From an uncultured Selenomonadales bacterium (GTDB taxonomy: Bacteria; Bacillota; Negativicutes; Selenomonadales; Selenomonadaceae), in assembly GCA_946407095.1 (NCBI GenBank), contig CAMJMR010000009.1, forward strand, positions 1 through 64,000: a DNA stretch of 64,000 nucleotides, given 5' to 3'. This document shows, one piece after another, positions 50,757 to 58,886 of the stretch; within the stretch, counting starts at the first letter, position 1; each line of letters opens with the position of its first letter. The notes under the pieces were generated by a model, which saw only the letters and a list, made by a program, of their open reading frames with translations, ran no database searches and was not told the origin of the DNA. A program made the translations under genes and the position numbers.

Positions 50757-51592
50757 ACAGCAACTTCTACGCGGCAATAACGGTCGTCCTGTGGGGAGCA
50801 ATGCCCGCGCTTACCAAAGACTTGCTCAACGCCCTGCCGAATTTCGAGACGTTGGCTTTAAGCTCTGCGTTCGCGTTTTTGTTTCTGTTCGCGGTGAACA
50901 GGCGGGAAGGCACGCTTAAAAATTTTTCGGCGGAAGAAATTTTGACGGCGGCGGGCTTGGGCTTTTTGGGGCTGTTCCTGTATTCGGCGTTTTTCTACTA
51001 CGGCTTGGCGCGCATGACATCGCAAGAGGCTTGCATACTCAACTACCTGTGGCCGCTGATGATAGTTTTGTTTTCCTGCCCGATACTGGGCGAGCCGCTG
51101 ACTAAGCGAAAACTTTTGGCGGTCGGGATGTCGTTCGTCGGCGTGGTCGTGATGATGGGCGGCGCGTCCGATTTTTCGGCGGAAAAGCTTTGGGGCGCAT
51201 TGGCTTGCGTGACGGCGGCGGCGTGCTACGGTTTATTCTCGGTGCTAAACAAAAGGCGGCGGCTCAACCAAAAGCTTGCCATGATGATAATCTGGGCTGT
51301 GACGGCGATTTGCGCATTCGCGGCGGGATATTTTTCGGAGACGTGGCTTTTGCCCGGCGCACGGCAAATCGTCGGGCTGCTGTGGCTGGGCGTCGTGATT
51401 AACGCGGTCGCCTATCTGACGTGGGCATTGGCTCTGGAGAAAACGTCTAACACTGCGCGGACGGCGAATCTTGCCTATCTGGTGCCGATATTGGCGATTT
51501 TTATATCGACGTTTGCTTTCGGCGAAGAACTGTCGCCCGCCGTGATTCCCGCGTTGATTCTGATACTCGGCGGCATTTTAATCAACAAGTGA
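50753..51592 (+). CDS. EamA/DMT-superfamily transporter
   Basis: This 279-aa protein has ten predicted membrane helices in two EamA halves: FYAAITVVLWGAMPALTKDLL opens the first and LWGALACVTAAACYGLFSVLNK the second; AYLVPILAIFISTFAFGEELS and ALILILGGILIN are typical endings. It is probably a small-molecule exporter (amino acid or metabolite); substrate is unknown. The start is GTG at 50753, overlapping the lepB stop. Its last codons are duplicated beyond a type C repeat. Confidence 0.88.
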   Translation: MNSNFYAAITVVLWGAMPALTKDLLNALPNFETLALSSAFAFLFLFAVNRREGTLKNFSAEEILTAAGLGFLGLFLYSAFFYYGLARMTSQEACILNYLWPLMIVLFSCPILGEPLTKRKLLAVGMSFVGVVVMMGGASDFSAEKLWGALACVTAAACYGLFSVLNKRRRLNQKLAMMIIWAVTAICAFAAGYFSETWLLPGARQIVGLLWLGVVINAVAYLTWALALEKTSNTARTANLAYLVPILAIFISTFAFGEELSPAVIPALILILGGILINK

Positions 51593-51594
51593 AT
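51568..51594. repeat. Direct repeat (copy A): EamA gene 3' end
   Basis: cggcggcattttaatcaacaagtgaat recurs at 51696-51722 as cggcggcattttaatcaaccagtaaat. Copy B would encode the same GGILIN ending with its own stop. The type C element lies between. Confidence 0.88.
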
Positions 51595-51598
51595 TACG

Positions 51599-51695
51599 AG
51601 GCTAGAAATGCGCAACATTTCGTTTCGGCGCGGCGATTAACTTTGAAGTGTCGGACGGCACGGCGCGTTATCTGTTCCGCCGCTTTCAAAGCGGC
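51599..51695 (+). repeat. Type C dispersed repeat between duplicated EamA ends
   Basis: aggctagaaatgcgcaacatttcg, tttcggcgcggcgattaac, gaagtgtcggacggcacggcgcgttatctg and the palindrome ccgctttcaaagcgg. This is one of the cleanest copies. Confidence 0.85.
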
Positions 51696-51746
51696 CGGCG
51701 GCATTTTAATCAACCAGTAAATCTTGCACGATTGGAGGTTGTTAGT

Positions 51747-52667
51747 TTGTTTGGGAAAAGTGTTACAGCCATTAAAAATTTTTCGGCGGAGGAAATTCGT
51801 ACGGTCTTGGACGCGGCTTACAAGTTCAAGCAAATCATTCGGCGCGGCGGCAATAAAAAGCTGTCGAACCTGCGCGGCAAGGCGATAGTCAATCTGTTTT
51901 ACGAGCCGTCGACGCGAACGCGTACGTCCTTTGAGCTGGCGGGCAAGTACCTCGGCGCGGACGTGGTAAGCATAAACAGCGGCACCAGTTCAATCGTCAA
52001 GGGCGAAAGTCTTCGCGACACGTTGAGGACGATTGAGGCGATGGGCGTCGATGCGATTGTCATGCGGCACAAGGCGGAGGGCGCGGCCGATTTCGCGACG
52101 CAAGTCGTCAAGCCCGTGATAATCAACGCAGGCGACGGTGCTCACGCGCACCCCTCGCAAGCACTGCTTGACTTGTTCACGATTGAACAGCGCAAAGGTC
52201 GTTTGGCGGGGCTCAAGGTTGCGATTGTCGGCGATATCCTTCACAGCCGCGTTGCCCGCTCCGATGTCTACGCTATGACGCGCATGGGCATGGAAGTTCG
52301 CTTTGCGGGCTTCAAGACGCTGTTGCCGAGATTTTTTGAGTTCGACGGCGTGAAAGTTTACGAAAGCCTCGACGAGGCGATTAGCGGCGTCGATGTGATT
52401 AACGTCCTGCGCATTCAGCTTGAGCGGCAACAGGCGGGGCTTTTCCCTTCGACGCGGGAATATGCGCGGGTCTTCGGCATTAACGACGAACGCTTGAGGC
52501 TTGCGGCGGACGACGTGCTTATCCTGCATCCGGGGCCGCAGAACAAGGGGCTTGAAATTTCGTCGGCAGTCACCTATTGCGAGCAGTCGGCGATTCACGA
52601 CCAAGTTCAAAACGGCGTGGCAGTTCGCATGGCTTTGCTCGATTTGACATTGGGAGGCGGCGCGTGA
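51747..52667 (+). CDS. pyrB: Aspartate carbamoyltransferase catalytic subunit
   Basis: This is a 306-aa enzyme of pyrimidine synthesis. The carbamoyl phosphate loop is FYEPSTRTRTSFELAGKYLG, with SGTSSIVKGESLRDTL, MRHKAEGAA, NAGDGAHAHPSQALLDL, IVGDILHSRVARS and LHPGPQNKGLEIS. The ORF track begins in the repeat; I choose TTG at 51747 (MFGKSVTAIKNF), which has TTGGAGG eight bases upstream. No pyrI regulatory subunit follows. No PyrR attenuator was seen, and the upstream region is occupied by the type C repeat. Confidence 0.95.
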   Translation: MFGKSVTAIKNFSAEEIRTVLDAAYKFKQIIRRGGNKKLSNLRGKAIVNLFYEPSTRTRTSFELAGKYLGADVVSINSGTSSIVKGESLRDTLRTIEAMGVDAIVMRHKAEGAADFATQVVKPVIINAGDGAHAHPSQALLDLFTIEQRKGRLAGLKVAIVGDILHSRVARSDVYAMTRMGMEVRFAGFKTLLPRFFEFDGVKVYESLDEAISGVDVINVLRIQLERQQAGLFPSTREYARVFGINDERLRLAADDVLILHPGPQNKGLEISSAVTYCEQSAIHDQVQNGVAVRMALLDLTLGGGA

Positions 52668-52915
52668 TGTTTTTTCTCAGCAAAGACGGTGCCACTGCTC
52701 TCAACAGTTCGTTCGTGAAAGGACTCTTTATCGACTGGTCATACGGAGTTGTAGCAACTGTATACGCCAAAACCTCAAACAGTTCATATAAAGAGGGTTC
52801 AACTGATGATGTTTGGCTGGCGACATTCAATACTGGTGATGGGGAAAAAAATTTCAGAGCGGCAAAAAAATATCTGGCAAATTTGGTCAAGATATTGAAC
52901 GGAGGCGGCGAATGA
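52667..52915 (+). CDS. Small protein of unknown function in the pyr operon, copy 1
   Basis: This 82-aa protein starts at ATG 52667, overlapping the pyrB stop (TGATG), with GGGAGG upstream. FIDWSYGVVATVYAKTSNSS precedes the tail FRAAKKYLANLVKILNGGGE. The C-terminal A.K.LA.L...LNGG pattern is shared with the next ORF, so the two are likely distant paralogues. No motif for nucleotide metabolism is seen. Codons are more A/T-rich than pyrB and pyrC. No family is recognised. Confidence 0.7.
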   Translation: MFFLSKDGATALNSSFVKGLFIDWSYGVVATVYAKTSNSSYKEGSTDDVWLATFNTGDGEKNFRAAKKYLANLVKILNGGGE

Positions 52916-53118
52916 TGTTTATCAGACTTCGCAACGAAGATTATATCAACACTGACGAAATAAAAATTTTCAGCCTGACGCACGGCGACGAACCGATTGC
53001 GCGCGCTGTCGAAAAGAACGGCGAAGTTCACGACGTAAAAGGTTTTTCCAACCGTCACGAGGCGGAAAAGTGGCTTGCCGACCTGATAACCGAATTGAAC
53101 GGGGGCAAAGTCTTATGA
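52912..53118 (+). CDS. Small protein of unknown function in the pyr operon, copy 2
   Basis: This 68-aa protein overlaps the previous stop (ATGATG) and ends inside the pyrC start. FIRLRNEDYINTDEIKIFSL and GFSNRHEAEKWLADLITELNGG give an alpha/beta look. The C-terminal HEAEKWLADLITELNGG aligns with the previous protein. It may be a small binding protein; function is unknown. Confidence 0.7.
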   Translation: MMFIRLRNEDYINTDEIKIFSLTHGDEPIARAVEKNGEVHDVKGFSNRHEAEKWLADLITELNGGKVL

Positions 53119-54425
53119 ATCAAACGTGGCAGTTCCAAAATAAATTTCAATCGTTGCTGATTCGCGGCGGGCGAGTGCTTGACCCTGCCAACGACTTCGA
53201 CGACAAGGCAGACGTTTTGATTGTCGACGGGAAAATCGCGGCGGTTGCGCCCGACATCGATTCCCCCGCGCAGATTGTCTACGACGCGGCGGGCAAGCTT
53301 GTCGTGCCGGGACTGATTGATATGCACGTCCACCTCCGCGAGCCGGGACAGGAGGCTAAGGAAGACTTCCTAAGCGGCGCAAAGGCGGCGGCAGCGGGCG
53401 GCTTCACGACGGTCGCCACTATGCCCAACACATCCCCCGCCGTCGACAACGCGGCATTGGTTCGGGCTATGGTTAAGCGCGCCGAGGACGTCGGGCTTGT
53501 CAACATAAAAATTATCGGCGCAGTCACCAAAGGGCAGCAAGGGCAGGAACTTGCCGAAATGCGCGATATGATGACGGCGGGTGCGGTTGCCTTCAGCGAT
53601 GACGGACACTTCGACGACAACGCCAGGATTTTCCTAAACGCGCTGGACTATCTGCACGACACGGGCAAGGTTATCATTTGTCACGAGGAGGAGACCGAGC
53701 TTGTCAAAGGCGGCGTCATGAACGAGGGCAAACGCTCTGCCCTGCTTGGGCTCAAAGGACGCCCGACGGTCGCCGAGGACATTGCGGTTGCGCGAGACGT
53801 TTTGCTTGCCGAATACACGGGCGGGCGCGTTCACATTGCGCATATCAGCTCTGCGCGGGCGGTCGATATCGTTCGCGAGGCTAAGCGGCGCGGCGTGAAG
53901 GTTACGGCCGAAGTCACGCCGCAACACTTGACTATGACGGAAGATTTGGTTAATCCCGCCGATGCGTCGACGAAAATTAACCCGCCGCTTAGGACGCAAG
54001 CCGATTGCGAGGCGATGTTGGCGGGTTTGCTTGACGGCACGATTGACGCGATTGTTACAGACCATTCGCCGCACGCGCCTGAAGAAAAAGACCGAGAATA
54101 CATTTACGCGCCGAGCGGCTTCCCCGGCTTGGAGACGAGCGTCGGCGTCTTGCTGACCGAGCTGTATCACACGGGCAAGATTGATTTGCAGACGTTAATC
54201 AGCAAGATGACGGCGGAACCTGCGCGGCTGTTCGGGCTTGAGGCGGGGACGTTGTCTGTCGGCGCGCCCGCTGACGTGACGATTATTGACCCCGAATTGA
54301 CTTGGACGGTCGACGCGAAAAATTTTTACACGCGCGGAAGTCATTCGCCGTTCGTCGGCCGCAAGCTGAAAGGTCGGGCGGTCGCCACAATCGTCCGCGA
54401 TAACCTAATGACGCTCAACCAATGA
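53115..54425 (+). CDS. pyrC: Dihydroorotase
   Basis: This 436-aa class I dihydroorotase starts at ATG 53115 (overlap ATGA with the small gene). Metal ligands and signatures are GLIDMHVHLREPGQEAKED, ATMPNTSPAVD, AFSDDGHFDDN, CHEEETELVKGG, HIAHISSARA, the carboxylate motif IVTDHSPHAPEEK and FPGLETSVGVLL. It closes carbamoyl aspartate to dihydroorotate, the step after PyrB. The first ~13 residues are unusual for the family and an internal start is possible. A terminator follows at 54436. Confidence 0.94.
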   Translation: MNQTWQFQNKFQSLLIRGGRVLDPANDFDDKADVLIVDGKIAAVAPDIDSPAQIVYDAAGKLVVPGLIDMHVHLREPGQEAKEDFLSGAKAAAAGGFTTVATMPNTSPAVDNAALVRAMVKRAEDVGLVNIKIIGAVTKGQQGQELAEMRDMMTAGAVAFSDDGHFDDNARIFLNALDYLHDTGKVIICHEEETELVKGGVMNEGKRSALLGLKGRPTVAEDIAVARDVLLAEYTGGRVHIAHISSARAVDIVREAKRRGVKVTAEVTPQHLTMTEDLVNPADASTKINPPLRTQADCEAMLAGLLDGTIDAIVTDHSPHAPEEKDREYIYAPSGFPGLETSVGVLLTELYHTGKIDLQTLISKMTAEPARLFGLEAGTLSVGAPADVTIIDPELTWTVDAKNFYTRGSHSPFVGRKLKGRAVATIVRDNLMTLNQ

Positions 54426-54435
54426 AAAATTTCCG

Positions 54436-54463
54436 CCCCCTGCCGAAGCGCGGGGGTTTTTTT
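54436..54463 (+). terminator. Terminator of pyrB-pyrC operon
   Basis: ccccc-tgccgaagcgc-ggggg followed by seven Ts. Confidence 0.88.
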
Positions 54464-54474
54464 GCGCCAAAATC

Positions 54475-54504
54475 TTGTACCTTTCCCCTTGCCCGTGATA
54501 TAAT
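54475..54504 (+). promoter_or_regulatory. Promoter of tatA-tatC
   Basis: TTGTAC (54475-54480), 18-bp spacer, TATAAT (54499-54504), 28 bp before the tatA ATG. Confidence 0.65.
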
Positions 54505-54532
54505 CGCGAAAAATTTTTTTGGAGTGATTCAC

Positions 54533-54724
54533 ATGTTTGGTATCGGAGTCCCCGAACTCATTTTGATTTTGATAATCGGCTTGGTCGTCTTCGGCCCCGG
54601 CAAGTTGCCCGGTGTCGGCAAGGCATTGGGTCAAAGCATCAAGGAATTCAAGCAGGCGAATTCCGACGACCCCAAGACCATCGACGTAGCCGAACAAAAA
54701 AAACTTGACGCCGAGAAAAAATGA
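54533..54724 (+). CDS. tatA: Sec-independent protein translocase TatA
   Basis: This 63-aa protein has the TatA layout: short N-terminus, a membrane helix ELILILIIGLVVF, FGPGKLPGVGKALG as hinge and amphipathic helix, then a charged tail. ATG 54533 follows GGAGTGATTCAC. It forms the translocation channel for folded twin-arginine substrates together with TatC. No separate TatB is present, so a minimal TatAC system is suggested. Confidence 0.95.
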   Translation: MFGIGVPELILILIIGLVVFGPGKLPGVGKALGQSIKEFKQANSDDPKTIDVAEQKKLDAEKK

Positions 54725-55476
54725 GCGAGCCTGAAAAAAATTCCGCGCAGGACGAACAAGACAAAGTTCCCGCCGAGGACGACGGCACCATGCCGTTGCT
54801 TGAACACTTGGCGGAGCTTCGTTCGCGGATAATCAAATCGCTGTTGGCAATTGCGTTCGGCAGTGGCGTGGCGTATCTTTTCCTGGACGAAATCACGCAG
54901 TGGCTGACTTTGCCCGTCGGCAAGCTCTACTACATGAAACCCGGCGAGGCATTCTTCACGTATCTGAAAATCGACATAGCGGCGGGCTTTTTAATTGCCT
55001 TGCCGATAATTTTTTATCACGCGTGGAGATTCTTCCTGCCCGCGCTGACGAAGGGCGAGCGTTCCGTCTTGGGAATACTGGTGCCCGCGTCGGTGGCGTT
55101 ATTCTTCGTGGGCTTGGCGTTTTCGTTCTTCCTCATCTTGCCGACCGCGCTGAAATTCTTCATGGGCTTCGGCGAGGAGTCTGAAAATCTGCAAACGATG
55201 TTCTCATTCGGTAGCTACTTCGAGTTCGTGATATTGTTCGTGCTACCGTTCGGCTTCGTCTTCGAGTTGCCGCTGGTGATAATCGTCTTGGGCAAGCTGG
55301 GCATTTTGACGAGCGAGAAGCTGGGCAAGTATCGCCGCTACGTATTTTTCTTTTCGTTCGTTATCGGCGCGCTGGTCACGTCGCCCGACGTGATAACGCA
55401 AGTCGCCGTGGCAATCCCCGTCGTCCTGCTCTACGAGGTCGGCTATCTTGTCGTGAAGTACATCCTAAGGCGGTGA
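54721..55476 (+). CDS. tatC: Sec-independent protein translocase TatC
   Basis: This 251-aa polytopic receptor for twin-arginine signals has an N-terminal acidic tail, then MPLLEHLAELRSRIIKSLLA (conserved LxELRxR), YMKPGEAFFTYLKIDIAAG, and six membrane segments; FVLPFGFVFELPLVI and FSFVIGALVTSPDVITQV are typical. It overlaps tatA by 4 bp (ATGA). Genomic closeness to hyaA, which carries an RR signal, suggests the hydrogenase is its main client. Confidence 0.96.
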   Translation: MSEPEKNSAQDEQDKVPAEDDGTMPLLEHLAELRSRIIKSLLAIAFGSGVAYLFLDEITQWLTLPVGKLYYMKPGEAFFTYLKIDIAAGFLIALPIIFYHAWRFFLPALTKGERSVLGILVPASVALFFVGLAFSFFLILPTALKFFMGFGEESENLQTMFSFGSYFEFVILFVLPFGFVFELPLVIIVLGKLGILTSEKLGKYRRYVFFFSFVIGALVTSPDVITQVAVAIPVVLLYEVGYLVVKYILRR

Positions 55477-55480
55477 CGGC

Positions 55481-56137
55481 ATGAAAATGTTTTTGGCGGA
55501 ATTTTTGGCGGCAATCTGCGCGGCGTTGGTTTTGAGCCACTACTTCAGCGATAAGCCTGCCGAGCCTCCGCCTCAAAAGGTTATCGTTCAAGTCGAACAG
55601 CAGACCGTTGCCCCCGTCAAGCCGTCGAACGTCGACGCACCACCGCCCGCTGAGGACGAGCCGAAAAATTATTTTGCCAACGGTCAATTCAAAGTCGGTG
55701 CAGACTTGCCTGCGGGCGAATACCTTGCTGTCGGCACGGGCTACGTTGAAGTCGCCAAGTCGAGCGGCGGCGGCGTGAACAACATCCTCGTCAACGACAA
55801 CATCGAAAACACGCAACGCTACATTGCAGCCGCTGACGGCGAATACGTCAAAGTCACGGGCGATATAAAGCTGTATCCTTCAGCGGACGCGCCCAAGCTT
55901 GACACGAGCGGCAAATTGCAGGCAGGGCAATACAAGGTCGGCGTCGACATTCCTCCCAGCGAATACAAAATCTTTTTGGAGGCTGGCGGCTACTTCGCCG
56001 TCACGAAAGACACGCGTCACGCCTACGTCAAGAATCAGTTTACGAACGAAGGCGGACAATTCTACGCCACGGTCGCCGAAGGGCAATATTTGCAGATAAA
56101 GGCAGGCACGGGCGAATTCGTCGGAGCCGCTCAATAA
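55481..56137 (+). CDS. Secreted protein with two GxYKVGxDxPxxEY-type repeats
   Basis: This 218-aa protein has an N-terminal signal/anchor (MFLAEFLAAICAALVLSHYF) and a Pro/Val-rich linker. Two ~70-residue repeats start GQFKVGADLPAGEYLA (about residue 68) and GQYKVGVDIPPSEYKIF (about 145), each ending in an ADGEYVKV/AEGQYLQI strand. Such repeats occur in secreted clostridial proteins of unknown role. It is 4 bp after tatC, so may share its transcript, but its signal lacks an RR motif. Confidence 0.78.
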   Translation: MKMFLAEFLAAICAALVLSHYFSDKPAEPPPQKVIVQVEQQTVAPVKPSNVDAPPPAEDEPKNYFANGQFKVGADLPAGEYLAVGTGYVEVAKSSGGGVNNILVNDNIENTQRYIAAADGEYVKVTGDIKLYPSADAPKLDTSGKLQAGQYKVGVDIPPSEYKIFLEAGGYFAVTKDTRHAYVKNQFTNEGGQFYATVAEGQYLQIKAGTGEFVGAAQ

Positions 56138-56175
56138 AAAAAATCCCCTGCAACTTCGCGGGGGATAATTTTTTT
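56136..56175. terminator. Bidirectional terminator between the tat run and hya operon
   Basis: aaaaaaaatcccctgc-aactt-cgcgggggataatttttt serves the rightward tat run and the leftward hydrogenase operon. Confidence 0.87.
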
Positions 56176-56188
56176 GCCCGAAAAAAAA

Positions 56189-56887
56189 TCAGTCCAGTTC
56201 GTTGGCGTCCTTAGGGTTGTGAGCCAAAATTTTCTTGCCGCTGAACATGCTTGAAATTTCGCTTTCGCCCTCCATGAACTCGGCGCGAATGACCATGTAC
56301 AAATGCCCGATGGCGAAAAGGATTATGAACCAGGCAACGTAGTGGTGAATGTAATGGGACATCATTTCGCTGCCGACAAGCACGTTGACCCAGCCGAAAA
56401 GCATTCCGCCCGTCGACGAGGGATTTGTCATGAAGTACATGGCGAAGCCCGTCAAAATCTCAATGGCAAGCAAAACGTACAGAGCGGCATAGGAACCGCG
56501 AGCCAACGGATTGCGCAGGAAGGAGGCGTGATGCGGTCTTATCAGCATGTAGTGGAGCGCAACGTCGACGGTCTCTTCGTAGAAATGCCCCTCCCACACG
56601 CGCGGGAACAGACGGTCGCCCTTGTTGATTATGAAGCCGTAAATCCGCAGAATCAACGACGCGCACAGGATAAACGCCGACGTGAAATGAATGTCGCGCA
56701 CCAAATCCATTGACGTTATCGAAAAGACGGGCTCGGTTATCGCAACGTTCATGGGCTTGGTTATCAGCAAACCCGTCGCGAAGAGTATCACGATTTGAGA
56801 CGCCATAATCCAATGGAAAATGCGCAGGAACGGGCTGAAGATGTAAAATTCCTTGCGCTTGACTTCCTTGACAGATTTAATCGCCAC
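56189..56887 (-). CDS. hyaC: [NiFe] hydrogenase b-type cytochrome subunit
   Basis: This membrane cytochrome b of about 232 aa transfers electrons from the hydrogenase to the quinone pool. It contains FSPFLRIFHWIMASQIVILF, RDIHFTSAFILCASLILRIY, and HYIHHYVAWFIILFAIGHLYMVI with heme histidines. I prefer GTG at 56887 (GGGAGG nine bases upstream, inside the hyaB tail) over TTG 56893, which is too close to the ribosome site. It is last in the hyaA-hyaB-hyaC order; no maturation protease (hyaD type) follows it. Confidence 0.92.
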   Translation of the reverse strand: MAIKSVKEVKRKEFYIFSPFLRIFHWIMASQIVILFATGLLITKPMNVAITEPVFSITSMDLVRDIHFTSAFILCASLILRIYGFIINKGDRLFPRVWEGHFYEETVDVALHYMLIRPHHASFLRNPLARGSYAALYVLLAIEILTGFAMYFMTNPSSTGGMLFGWVNVLVGSEMMSHYIHHYVAWFIILFAIGHLYMVIRAEFMEGESEISSMFSGKKILAHNPKDANELD

Positions 56888-56893
56888 AGCCAA

Positions 56894-58795
56894 TCACCTC
56901 CCGTAAGGGTCGGTCGAAATGATATTAATCTCTTCACCCTTGGCGTTATACATGTGCGTCGCGCAAGCCATGCACGGGTCGAACGAGCGGACAACCTTTG
57001 CGATTTCGAGCGGCTTGTTCGGGACGGCAACGTGAGTCGTCATCATTGCCTGTTCGTATGCGCCGTGACCTGCCTGGTCGTCGCGCGGGCAAGCATTCCA
57101 CGTCGTCGGGACGATGCATTGATAGTTGCTGGTCTTGCCGTCCTTAATGCAAACCCAATGGCTCAACGCGCCGCGCGGAGCCTCGTACAGACCGACGCCC
57201 ATGCATTCGGGAGCCCACGTTTCGGGGAACCATTTTTCATTGTTCATGGTCGCGGTGTCGCCCATTTTGATGTTGGCAACGAGCTTGTCGAAGAAGAACT
57301 TGTTAATCTCTGCGGCAAGTTGCGCGTCGAGGCAACGGCAGGCGGTGCGTCCCAACATGGTAGGCATCCAGACTTCGGCACCCACGCCCAAGACGCTTGA
57401 GACCGCTTCAATCTGCTTAAGCATGAGCTGTTCAGCCCAAGTCGGGTCGGGGAGCAAACCTTTGGCGGCTTTGGTGTAGATGATGATGTAATGCGCCAAG
57501 GGTCCCACTTCACAGAGCTTGCCCTTCCACTTCGGAGTTTTGAGCCAAGAATATTTGCCAGCCTCGTTGAGGGTTTCCCACATGGTCGGCGTGCCGGTCT
57601 TCGGGCCGGTGTACTTGTCCTTCGTGACGCCTTCCCACGGGTGCAAGTCCTTCGCGCCGCCGTCGGGATATTCATACCAAGCATGTTCGACGCCCTCGGT
57701 GAAGTTCTCGGGAGCCTTCAAGTCTTCGGCAGTGACGGGCGTGAAAGTCGCATTGGCAACGCCGTTGCCGAAATTTTCAACGACGCCGTTCGAGCGGACA
57801 AGCAGATTGTCGAAGTAGCCGCCGCCGTTGGACGTGCCCTTGTAGCCGTGAAGCGGATAGTCGCCGAAGGCAAGCACGCGCGTTTTCGACAAGCCGCCGC
57901 CGTCGACGCGTCCCGCCTTCGCGTAGATGACGCCGATAGCCACAAGGTCGGGCAGATAGTAGTTGTTGACCAAGTCGCGAGCCATGTTGATAGCCCTGTC
58001 GACAATCGCCAGGCGTGCCGTGTTAATCGGAGCGTTGCCGTCCGTCATCGAAATGGAACAGGGCATTCCGCCGACAGCGTAGTGAGGATGCGGATTCTTG
58101 CCGCCGAAGATGACGTGCGGCGTGATAATTTCGCGTTGCTTGTCGAGCATTTCAAGATAGTGAGCCACAGCCATAAGATGAACTTCGGGAGGCAAGAGCT
58201 TGTAATCGGGATGATCCCACCATTGCGCGGCGAAGATACCGAGCTGCCCGCTTGCCACGATAGCTTGAACCTTTGACTTGATGGCGGCGAAGTATTGAGG
58301 CGTTGCGGCGGGGAAGTCGTGAGGATAAGCTTCGGTCGCCACTTCGTCAGGAACTTTGATGTTAAGCCTGTAAGCGTTGAGAACCGCCGTTTGAAGTTCT
58401 GCAGTCTTGGCGGGGTCGGCAGCAAGTGCTTCGACGGGACTAACCCAATCGAGCGCGTGCAGGTGGTAGAAGTGAATCAAATGGTCTTGAACGGTGAGCG
58501 TCGCCGCCATGATGTTGCGAATGTAGTTGGCATTGTTCGGGATTGAAATACCGAGGGCGTCTTCGACGGCGCGGACGGAGGCGAGGGCGTGAGCGGTCGT
58601 GCAGACGCCGCAAATCCTCTGAATGTAAGCCCAAGCGTCGCGGGGGTCGCGGTCTTTCAAAATCAGTTCCAAGCCACGCCAAGCCGTGCCGCTGCTAATC
58701 GCGTCGGTGACGGTGCCGGTCGTTTCGTCTACGGTTATTTCAACGCGCAAGTGCCCTTCAATTCGCGTGATAGGGTCTACTACAACGTGTTGCAT
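56894..58795 (-). CDS. hyaB: [NiFe] hydrogenase large subunit
   Basis: This 633-aa catalytic subunit oxidises H2. DPITRIEGHLRVEI opens the protein; the N-terminal Ni ligands are in RICGVCTTAH (Cys62, Cys65) and the C-terminal ones in FDPCMACATH (Cys608, Cys611). The last 19 residues after His614 are the extension cleaved by a maturation endopeptidase that is not encoded nearby. The sequence type fits membrane-bound periplasmic uptake (group 1) enzymes. GGGAGA precedes the ATG. It is exported with HyaA by Tat. Confidence 0.96.
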   Translation of the reverse strand: MQHVVVDPITRIEGHLRVEITVDETTGTVTDAISSGTAWRGLELILKDRDPRDAWAYIQRICGVCTTAHALASVRAVEDALGISIPNNANYIRNIMAATLTVQDHLIHFYHLHALDWVSPVEALAADPAKTAELQTAVLNAYRLNIKVPDEVATEAYPHDFPAATPQYFAAIKSKVQAIVASGQLGIFAAQWWDHPDYKLLPPEVHLMAVAHYLEMLDKQREIITPHVIFGGKNPHPHYAVGGMPCSISMTDGNAPINTARLAIVDRAINMARDLVNNYYLPDLVAIGVIYAKAGRVDGGGLSKTRVLAFGDYPLHGYKGTSNGGGYFDNLLVRSNGVVENFGNGVANATFTPVTAEDLKAPENFTEGVEHAWYEYPDGGAKDLHPWEGVTKDKYTGPKTGTPTMWETLNEAGKYSWLKTPKWKGKLCEVGPLAHYIIIYTKAAKGLLPDPTWAEQLMLKQIEAVSSVLGVGAEVWMPTMLGRTACRCLDAQLAAEINKFFFDKLVANIKMGDTATMNNEKWFPETWAPECMGVGLYEAPRGALSHWVCIKDGKTSNYQCIVPTTWNACPRDDQAGHGAYEQAMMTTHVAVPNKPLEIAKVVRSFDPCMACATHMYNAKGEEINIISTDPYGR

Positions 58796-58815
58796 AAAAA
58801 AATCTCCCTTCGGTC

Positions 58816-58886
58816 GGTTTTAAGGGAAATAGGGAATTAGGGAATCAGTCTGCTTCCCTATTGCCCTGCTTCCCTAATTCCCTAGT
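58816..58886. repeat. Gggaa/ttccc hairpin repeat (copy 2) in the hyaA-hyaB gap
   Basis: aagggaaatagggaattagggaatcag faces gcttccctattgccctgcttccctaattccct as an imperfect stem-loop, related to 38739-38811. Being inside the operon it may attenuate or stabilise hya mRNA segments. Confidence 0.65.
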
